Below, piece by piece: positions 58,459-64,000 of a stretch of 64,000 nt of DNA (position 1 is the stretch's first letter; the number at the start of each line of letters is the position of its first letter). The notes beneath the pieces are model-generated. The model ran no database searches, was not told the origin of the DNA, and saw only the letters and a list, made by a program, of their open reading frames with translations. Source of the stretch: CAYPGT01 sp964512985 (GTDB taxonomy: Bacteria; Cyanobacteriota; Vampirovibrionia; LMEP-6097); NCBI GenBank assembly GCA_964512985.1, contig CAZELI010000005.1:1-64000 (forward strand), written 5' to 3'. Made by a program: the position numbers and the translations under genes.

Positions 58459-59364
58459 ATGTTTAATGCTTGGGGGAAGCTATTAGAAGGTTTTTTTAAT
58501 TGTCTATTAGATGTCATTTCTGTACGGCTTTGTTATGGTTGTAAGAAAGCTTCGGCAAGCCCTGCTAATAAATACTATTGCAATTATTGTTTTACTAATC
58601 TTAAAAATAGTTGGCTTAATAAAAATTATAGTCGTAAGTATTTGGATTTTAGTTATGCAGAACTTGCCGAATTCTACGATGACAGTATTCCACTATACCC
58701 CAAGATATATTTCGCGACTGAATATGGTCCACTGACCAAATCACTAATGCGACATTTCAAATATCGCAAACCTTATATCTCCGAGTTTTGGTCTAGTTTC
58801 CTAGTGGATTACTGGAAGCTGCATGCTAATTGGATTCTAAGCGATCTTAGTAGTAATGAAGTAGAGAAATTTATTCCGCAAGAACGCTCTGATATCTCAC
58901 TTAGGTTCTGGGTTACTTATGTACCAATGAACGAAGCAAAACTTAAAACCAGAACTTATAATCAAGCAGAATTAATCGCCAGAGACTTCACGAAGATATT
59001 AAATAACTCACTAGAAAAATCCCCAGTAAAATACCTCTACCAAAGTTCAGAAGGTTTAGCTTATACGAGAGTAGCAGAGTATAAATTATTACCTAATTTA
59101 ATTAGAAGAATTAAAAACACCGAGAGCCTCTATGATAAATCTAAACAAGAAAGATTAGAGATACTTCGTGGAGCCTTCTCTAGCACTAGCTTAGAAGCTA
59201 ATCTTACTTACGACCCAACTCAGCAAAACATTCTCCTTATTATCGATGACATCAGTACTACTGGAGCTACAGCGATGGAAATATATAGAAGCTTAAATTT
59301 AGAACAGAATACTTGCTGGAATGAAGTTGTATTTTTGACATTAACGGGGAGGAATTTTAAGTGA
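58459..59364 (+). CDS. comF: ComF-family phosphoribosyltransferase-like protein
   Basis: A ComF homologue, linked to DNA uptake (natural competence) in other bacteria. The N-terminal zinc-finger-like cysteines are CYGC and YYCNYC. The central region ATEYGPLTKSLMRHFKYRKPY and VPMNEAKLKTRTYNQAELIAR are ComF motifs, and ILLIIDDISTTGATAMEI is the PRPP-binding loop of type I phosphoribosyltransferases. Length 301 is longer than the usual 220-240 because of inserted segments in the middle. The start ATG has little Shine-Dalgarno support. Confidence 0.9.
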   Translation: MFNAWGKLLEGFFNCLLDVISVRLCYGCKKASASPANKYYCNYCFTNLKNSWLNKNYSRKYLDFSYAELAEFYDDSIPLYPKIYFATEYGPLTKSLMRHFKYRKPYISEFWSSFLVDYWKLHANWILSDLSSNEVEKFIPQERSDISLRFWVTYVPMNEAKLKTRTYNQAELIARDFTKILNNSLEKSPVKYLYQSSEGLAYTRVAEYKLLPNLIRRIKNTESLYDKSKQERLEILRGAFSSTSLEANLTYDPTQQNILLIIDDISTTGATAMEIYRSLNLEQNTCWNEVVFLTLTGRNFK

Positions 59365-59391
59365 ACTTCAAGTCAACCTGTAACCACAATC

Positions 59392-59680
59392 CGTCATCCT
59401 GAGGAGGAGCCGAAGGCGACGACGTCAGGATCCACTATTAACTATGAAACAACCAATCGTATACATTATGACAAACCAATATAACGGAACATTATATATA
59501 GGTGTTACTTCAAATCTAATCAAAAGAACTTATGAACATAAGAATAAATTAGTACCTGGATTCACTTCTAAGTACGATTGTGACTTGCTTGTTTATTACG
59601 AAGTTTATGAAACAATGAATGCTGCAATAAAACGAAGTGGATCCTTACGTCGTCGCCTTCGGCTCCTCCTCAGGATGACG
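59392..59680. mobile_element. PE1 long form carrying a GIY-YIG reading frame
   Basis: Forty-five-base arms (59392-59436 and 59636-59680) are inverted repeats with one mismatch, running from CGTCATCCTGAG inward to GGATCCACT and from AGTGGATCC outward to CTCAGGATGACG. In other copies 15-30 bases separate the arms; here 199 bases do, holding the start and most of a GIY-YIG nuclease frame. No flanking target-site duplication is obvious. Confidence 0.85.
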
Positions 59681-59704
59681 GCGAACGGGTATCGGTTCGC
59701 TTAA
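59444..59704 (+). CDS. GIY-YIG nuclease-domain protein, C-terminus replaced by element arm
   Basis: Residues 1-64 are the N-terminal part of a small GIY-YIG protein of the UPF0213/YhbQ type: VYIMTNQYNGTLYIGVTSNL carries the GIY- and YIG-equivalent motifs (Tyr7, Tyr18-Ile-Gly20), with Arg28 in LIKRTYEHK and LVPGFTSKYDCDLLVYYE following. In intact relatives AI-x-REKQ-x-K continues with the catalytic Glu. Here the frame enters the palindromic arm at Arg64 and the last 22 residues (SGSLRRRLRLLLRMTANGYR...) are translated repeat, so the metal-binding Glu is missing. It is probably inactive, a relic of an active element protein. Confidence 0.8.
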   Translation: MKQPIVYIMTNQYNGTLYIGVTSNLIKRTYEHKNKLVPGFTSKYDCDLLVYYEVYETMNAAIKRSGSLRRRLRLLLRMTANGYRFA

Positions 59705-59739
59705 ATTGAATATACTTGATGCCTTTCTCATTTCAAAAA

Positions 59740-59758
59740 GGTCGGTCACTGACCGACC
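59740..59758 (-). terminator. intrinsic terminator after the membrane protein gene
   Basis: GGTCGGTC and GACCGACC form a perfect stem with a three-base loop; on the minus strand TTTTTGAAATG follows. Confidence 0.85.
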
Positions 59759-59768
59759 AATTCAAATC

Positions 59769-60230
59769 TTACTTCTTCCCTTTATTCACAAACGGTATCG
59801 CCGCAAGGCTCCCAAATAAACTCATAAAACAACAAAGCATAATAGTAGTAATAGCAATGATCATGTAGAAACCAGGACCTAATTGTTCTAAGGCTCGAAA
59901 CTCCATATCAGAGTGCATTTTCATGGCTTCGTTAATAGTGTCTATTACAAACTTCTGCATATCAAGATCTTGAAGTTTAACAGAAATAATGAGGGTTAGA
60001 ATAGCACCGACCATAGAACCACTCCCTAAGCCTAATACAGCCGAATCCCAGGCGGTTAATTCTTTAAACTCATCTTTTAATTCACGCTTAAATAATAAAG
60101 CAGCAATCACACCACCTAAGAAATAAGTGAATAAGGGGGCTCCGTTAATAGGCAAGATAAAGACGGTATTGAGAAGTATAACGATTAAAGCAGAAACTAA
60201 TATGGGTTTAAAGTAAGGATCTATTTTCAT
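59769..60230 (-). CDS. hypothetical membrane protein, 153 aa
   Basis: Four hydrophobic segments (about residues 10-28, 32-47, 66-84 and 120-145) and a charged cytoplasmic or periplasmic loop around residues 85-110. The first two helices with the LFTYFLGGVIAALLFKRELKDEF turn resemble small four-helix membrane proteins of unknown function. No family assigned. It ends in a strong terminator and is separated from the rodZ-like gene by the second PE2 element. Confidence 0.7.
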   Translation of the reverse strand: MKIDPYFKPILVSALIVILLNTVFILPINGAPLFTYFLGGVIAALLFKRELKDEFKELTAWDSAVLGLGSGSMVGAILTLIISVKLQDLDMQKFVIDTINEAMKMHSDMEFRALEQLGPGFYMIIAITTIMLCCFMSLFGSLAAIPFVNKGKK

Positions 60231-60262
60231 ATAATATATTATTTCTAAACCTCACTTGTCAT

Positions 60263-60392
60263 GGTTCCGCGCCTTCGGCGCGGCTTGTCCTGCGGACAGC
60301 AAAAAAAAAATAATTAAGCCGCGCGCAGCGCAACCGCCGCGCAGCGGCGGAACCCGCCTCCCATCCCGAATAGGGATTCTTAAATAAAATAT
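60263..60392. repeat. PE2 palindromic element, copy 2 (inverted)
   Basis: The reverse complement of the element at 41211-41344, with the same hairpin modules in reverse order, the same outer ends and the same flank ATCCCGAATAGGGATTCTTAA. The AT-rich centre differs (a run of A here). Confidence 0.85.
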
Positions 60393-60415
60393 AAGTGGAA
60401 TAGTTACTTTTTTGA

Positions 60416-61651
60416 TTAATCATCTTTGTTCTTTTGATTCTCTTTTTTCTTATTCTTTTTTTTCTTCTTAGCTTCTTTTTTACTATCTATTTTGGTATCT
60501 ACTCTAGTAATGATAGGTCTAGGTTGATATGCAGGTTGTGCTATGGGAGTTTTTTTAATAGGAGGAACAATGACTTCACCATTAACAGGTTCTGGACTAA
60601 TATACTTCTTCAGTATAGGGCTCTCACTTAATTGTTGTTCTTGTAGATTGTATGTCGTTGGACTCTCTACTAAAGCTTCACTCTTATTACCATTACTCTC
60701 AAAAGGCTTAACACCCATTACATCGCTGCCTGCGATTAGCGCTGACTCAGAACCCTCCAATGTAGTTGGATCAAGTTTAGTGACTGAGGTTGTCTCACTC
60801 CATGTTTTATAGATTCTACGAGCGGTTTGTGGATAGTACCACTTGATAGTCTCATTAGGTTTACCAAGCTTGAAAGGTCCATTACCAGTATCAACCAAGA
60901 AAGCACCTGCATCACCTGTTGCTAAAACAAAACCCTGATCATCATAGAATTTGAAATGATCAGCTGCATTGCTCGGACCGACATCGCCCTCATAGAGAAT
61001 CTTCTGCTGAGCGACTCCAATAATTTGGTACCAAGCATTATTCGTAGCTTCTATTGAAAGTAGTTTAGAACCAACACCATTAGATATAACTTGTTTAGTT
61101 GCATTAGGAGCATTATCAAGGAGACTCTGGTTAGCTTCTAGCTCAAGACCATTTACAGCCCCATTAAGAGTAGGTTCTTGCTGTTGGTTGAATTGACTAT
61201 TAATTTTCTTAATACTAGGTTTGAGTTCATTTAAGTCAATATTATTCTTACCGTAATTAGTAATGGTAAGCCAAGCTAAAACTAGCAAGCAGATAATAAA
61301 AATCGTATAGAGATGGTAAATCTTAAAATCAATTAAAGCAAATCCCAGCTTACCCTCATTAGTCTCATAAGAATTAACGATTGACTGAACAACGTAAGAA
61401 CCCTCTTCCTTCTTATATCTTTCGATAATCTCACTCGGGTTCTCAAAGTTCAATGTTTTTAAAAGCTTACCGATAAAACCTAGTAAATAAGCTTCTTCTG
61501 GTAGTTCCTTGCGATTAGCTTCTTCGATATTTTTAAGATGTGTAACTGAAACTCTAGATTCATAAGCTAATTCTTCTTGACTAAGTCCACGCTCTTCGCG
61601 ACCAGCTTTAATGATCAGCCCTATTTTTTTTAAAGGTTCTTGGTTTGCCAT
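60416..61651 (-). CDS. RodZ-like helix-turn-helix membrane protein
   Basis: Residues 8-70 are an XRE-type helix-turn-helix (IGLIIKAGREERGLSQEELAYESRVSVTHLKNIE), followed by a single membrane helix (about 115-135, LYTIFIICLLVLAWLTI) and an extracytoplasmic beta-rich domain (LLSIEATNNAWYQIIG... LDTGNGPFKLGKPNETIKWYY) like DUF4115. RodZ links the MreB cytoskeleton to the envelope. The long tail is Pro/Lys-rich and ends in many Lys residues. It lies 20 bases downstream of truB on the same strand, probably co-transcribed. Confidence 0.85.
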   Translation of the reverse strand: MANQEPLKKIGLIIKAGREERGLSQEELAYESRVSVTHLKNIEEANRKELPEEAYLLGFIGKLLKTLNFENPSEIIERYKKEEGSYVVQSIVNSYETNEGKLGFALIDFKIYHLYTIFIICLLVLAWLTITNYGKNNIDLNELKPSIKKINSQFNQQQEPTLNGAVNGLELEANQSLLDNAPNATKQVISNGVGSKLLSIEATNNAWYQIIGVAQQKILYEGDVGPSNAADHFKFYDDQGFVLATGDAGAFLVDTGNGPFKLGKPNETIKWYYPQTARRIYKTWSETTSVTKLDPTTLEGSESALIAGSDVMGVKPFESNGNKSEALVESPTTYNLQEQQLSESPILKKYISPEPVNGEVIVPPIKKTPIAQPAYQPRPIITRVDTKIDSKKEAKKKKKNKKKENQKNKDD

Positions 61652-61670
61652 TTTTAAATTAGATGTCCTA

Positions 61671-62543
61671 CTAGAGTATAACTAAAGGTTGTGCTATACA
61701 CAAATCATCTTGCTGAGGAAGGATACTAGCCAATCCTATCAAGCTTTTGTCAGAATCAAGACATTTAAGATATTTATCAGATATCTTCACATCATTAACT
61801 GCAACCTTGCGACCTTGCTGTAATGCGATCACATCTTTACGCTCAAATTCAAACTCTGGTAAATCTAAATAATCCGCAGATTTTAAGACTAAATCTTCAG
61901 GGTTAAGCTCAGCATCTTCTAGATCTTCAAATCTAACAGCAGATTTAATATCAAAACCATTAGACTCCGTGCGTCTTAAAGCAATAAGATGTCCACCAAG
62001 ATCTCTAGCAATAGATCTGATATATGTCCCTTCTGAACAGGCTACCTCAAACTTAGCAAAGGGATAATTAAAATCCAAAAGATGAATTTCACTAATAGTA
62101 ATAGTCTTAGGCTTAAGTTCACTAAGATCTATAGTCTCACCAGCTCTCATCAACTCGTATAATTTTTTACCTTTGATTTTTTTAGCACTATAGAGAGGAG
62201 GTATCTGATCATAAGTACCTTGCAATGCCATCAGCTTAATACGAAATTCTTCCTCGCTAATAGTACCAGCTCTCTGTCTTAACGCTTCACCCGTCAAATC
62301 ATCAGTGTCAGTAGTATTACGTAAGTCTATCTCCGCTAAATAACGCTTAGACTTACTCAAGAATCTAATTAATCTTGTAGCCGAACCAATCGCTATCGGC
62401 AAAACCCCTGTAGCAAAGGGATCCAGAGTCCCGGTATGCCCAATACGCTTCATATTCAAAACTCGGCGCAACTTAGCGACAACATCATGAGAAGTCCAGT
62501 CTACCGGTTTATCAATATTTATAAATCCGCTTAGTTCACTCAT
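61671..62543 (-). CDS. truB: tRNA pseudouridine-55 synthase
   Basis: Makes pseudouridine 55 in the T-loop of tRNAs. GFINIDKPVDWTSHDVVAKLRR, KRIGHTGTLDPFATGVLPIAIG (catalytic Asp) and YLAEIDLRNTTDTDDLTG, then the PPLYSAKKIKGKKLYELMR motif and VACSEGTYIRSIARDLG are all present. I set the start at ATG 62543 (MSELSGFINID); it overlaps the rbfA stop by eight bases. An upstream in-frame codon at 62582 would add 13 residues inside rbfA and is less likely. Length 290 is normal. Confidence 0.96.
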   Translation of the reverse strand: MSELSGFINIDKPVDWTSHDVVAKLRRVLNMKRIGHTGTLDPFATGVLPIAIGSATRLIRFLSKSKRYLAEIDLRNTTDTDDLTGEALRQRAGTISEEEFRIKLMALQGTYDQIPPLYSAKKIKGKKLYELMRAGETIDLSELKPKTITISEIHLLDFNYPFAKFEVACSEGTYIRSIARDLGGHLIALRRTESNGFDIKSAVRFEDLEDAELNPEDLVLKSADYLDLPEFEFERKDVIALQQGRKVAVNDVKISDKYLKCLDSDKSLIGLASILPQQDDLCIAQPLVIL

Positions 62544-62937
62544 TTTCATCGCCGTTGTCATGGTGAGAAATATCAGCAGCAACAGTACGATTAATTAAAT
62601 CAACCATATCTACAGCTTCAGCTAAAGAACTACTCTCAATAAAAATAAGTTTGGGAGCATATCGAAGATTAAGCTTTCTGCCCACTACACCTCTAATGTA
62701 GCCAGAATGCTCATTAAGAGCAGCTTTGGTACCAGCATGATCTACATTGTCACCAGTAATTTCATTCATTACTGAATAAAGAACCTTCGCACTACTCAAG
62801 GCTGGATTAATATCTACTTCAACAATAGAAATAAATTTATCAAGCCTATCATCCTTGACTCCACCTTGTTGTATAAAGCTAGCTATCTCTCGTTGAAGAG
62901 CTTTGGCTACCTTGGTTCTTCGTTCGTAGCTTTTCAT
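62536..62937 (-). CDS. rbfA: ribosome-binding factor A
   Basis: Assists late maturation of the 30S subunit. RRTKVAKALQREIASFIQQGGVKDDRL at the start and FISIVEVDINPALSSAKVLYSV, VGRKLNLRYAPKLIFIESS match the KH-like RbfA fold. The 133 residues are slightly longer than many. It sits between infB and truB, the standard nusA-infB-rbfA-truB order. Confidence 0.96.
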   Translation of the reverse strand: MKSYERRTKVAKALQREIASFIQQGGVKDDRLDKFISIVEVDINPALSSAKVLYSVMNEITGDNVDHAGTKAALNEHSGYIRGVVGRKLNLRYAPKLIFIESSSLAEAVDMVDLINRTVAADISHHDNGDENE

Positions 62938-62957
62938 CTGAGCTTAGTACCTTTCCT

Positions 62958-64000
62958 TTAGAGCTTAACTCTCGCCACTTCTCTTACAGTCCAACATTCA
63001 ACAGTATCGCCTTCTTGGAGGTCGTTATACTTCTCAAAGCTAAGTCCACATTCAAAGCCTTCTCTAACTTCTTTCGCATCATCCTTGAATCTCTTGAGGT
63101 AATCTACCTTACCTTCATAGATCTTCGCACCTTCACGCATAACCTTAGCAATCTCATTACGAACCATCTTACCGCGTGTCACATGACAACCAGCAACACT
63201 ACGTCCATCAATAGAGAAGATCTTACGTATCTCTACTTCACCAAGTTTTTGTTCTTCTAGATCTGGTTCATGCATACCCAGAACCGCTCTCTCTAAGTCT
63301 TCTGTAAGTTTATAAATCACTTCATAAGTTTTAATCTTAATACCATGCTTCTCAGCTAATTTAGCAGTAGACGCTGTATCCGCACCTACGTGGAATCCTA
63401 CGATCACTGCACCGGTACGCTCAGCTAGACTAACGTCATGAGCAGTAATAGAACCAGATTCGATATGAATTGGTTTAACTAATACTTCATCACTTGAAAG
63501 TTTATTTAACTCATGAGAGATAGCTTCTGCAGAACCTTGGACATCAGCTTTAATAATGATTCTTAATTCTGTCTTCTGTCCTTCTCTGATGTCAGATGCG
63601 AAGCTGGATATACCCTTGAATCTCTTAGTCTCTAATTCTTTATTAGCAAGGGTTTCAGCTTCACCCCTAGCTTCCTTGATAGTGCCATAGGCTTTACAAG
63701 TATCTCCCGCTTTAGGTACAGATGATAAACCTAAGACAGTTACAGCTGTAGAAGGAGAGGCTGTTTTAACACTAGCACCAGTTTCATCTATCATCGCTTT
63801 AACACGTCCCCAAACAGCACCAGCAGCGACATAATCACCTATCTTCATGGTTCCGTTCTGAATTAATATAGTCGCCATAGGACCCTTACTACGAGACATC
63901 TCTGCTTCTATAACAGTACCTACCGCTAAACGATTAGGGTTAGATTGAATCTTATCAGCTAGCTCTGCATCAGCAACCAACATGATCTTCATCAATAAAT
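62958..64000 (-). CDS. infB: translation initiation factor IF-2, C-terminal part (cut by window edge)
   Basis: The frame stays open to the right edge, so the GTPase domain lies outside the window. What is visible is domain II onward: LADKIQSNPNRLAVGTVIEAEMSRSKGPMATILIQNGTMKIGD, then the ADVQGSAEAISHELNKL and VGFHVGADTASTAKLAEKHGIKIKTYEVIYKL segments of domain III and IV, ending in ECWTVREVARVKL. IF-2 places initiator tRNA on the ribosome. It is the first gene of the infB-rbfA-truB set in this window. The apparent start within the window is not a real one. Confidence 0.95.
   Translation of the reverse strand, partial: LLMKIMLVADAELADKIQSNPNRLAVGTVIEAEMSRSKGPMATILIQNGTMKIGDYVAAGAVWGRVKAMIDETGASVKTASPSTAVTVLGLSSVPKAGDTCKAYGTIKEARGEAETLANKELETKRFKGISSFASDIREGQKTELRIIIKADVQGSAEAISHELNKLSSDEVLVKPIHIESGSITAHDVSLAERTGAVIVGFHVGADTASTAKLAEKHGIKIKTYEVIYKLTEDLERAVLGMHEPDLEEQKLGEVEIRKIFSIDGRSVAGCHVTRGKMVRNEIAKVMREGAKIYEGKVDYLKRFKDDAKEVREGFECGLSFEKYNDLQEGDTVECWTVREVARVKL

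Noticed and set aside
3095..59680. The palindromic copies as simple intrinsic terminators
   Set aside because: They occur between divergent genes and inside genes, lack T-runs, and share conserved ends and modules, so they are a dispersed element family.

Overview
The window looks like an AT-rich diderm bacterium. My best guess is the non-photosynthetic sister lineage of the cyanobacteria (Melainabacteria/Vampirovibrionia). The reasons are the recF-DUF721 pair, a YqeK HD hydrolase, a CsaB-like pyruvyl transferase, an OstA/LptD-like barrel with a long periplasmic leader region, and a RodZ-like protein. This is inference from protein families; no 16S or other decisive marker is present. Housekeeping blocks alternate with accessory blocks.

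Layout. 0-4.2 kb: a CsrA with a long N-terminal extension, class II aldolase (fba), a ROK glucokinase. 4.2-11.2 kb: accessory genes, namely a 712-residue unknown, a Fic protein with its own operator-like inverted repeat, a degenerate glutamyl-tRNA-reductase-like gene, a HigB/HigA toxin-antitoxin pair, and a one-gene islet bracketed by a duplicated 3' end of tRNA-Arg(CCG). 11.2-14.9 kb: dnaJ, etfA, ccdA, yqeK. 15.1-31.8 kb: surface and secreted genes and unknowns, with a proline-rich secreted protein, a secreted leucine-rich-repeat protein, two paralogous Ig-like secreted proteins, a 2,265-residue protein ending in an ATP-grasp-like domain, and a divergently transcribed EF-hand/dockerin-like repeat protein. 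31.8-39.3 kb: an island with VapB/VapC, two unknowns, a complete CRISPR-Cas type II locus (cas9-cas1-cas2, tracrRNA, four repeats and three spacers) and an ORF6N protein, bracketed by decayed copies of the lepA 3' region. 39.3-64 kb: mostly core genes, including lepA, csaB, ldcA, rluD, lspA, a sugar ABC permease, an ACP, lptD-like, recF, dciA-like, a prolyl hydroxylase, argB, rnc, accB, efp, comF, rodZ-like, truB, rbfA and infB (cut by the window edge).

Two families of dispersed palindromic elements are scattered between genes. Family PE1 (about a dozen copies and fragments) has outer ends reading GTCATCCTGAG or GTCATCGCGAG, interchangeable small hairpins in each arm, and an inner GGATCCAC...GTGGATCC. 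One copy near 59.4 kb carries a GIY-YIG nuclease reading frame between 45-base arms, so it may be the long form from which the short copies derive. Family PE2 has two copies in opposite orientation. PE1 has been co-opted at gene ends: it supplies the last codons of lspA and the junction between a thioesterase and an ABC permease.

The CRISPR locus looks functional. Cas9 has all nuclease motifs; the repeats end, in the crRNA sense, in an extended -10 promoter as in Neisseria type II-C; and a 34-base anti-repeat with its own extended -10 lies between cas2 and the array. Similar -10 hexamers sit only 6-12 bases before the start codons of many other genes, suggesting that leaderless mRNAs are common in this organism.
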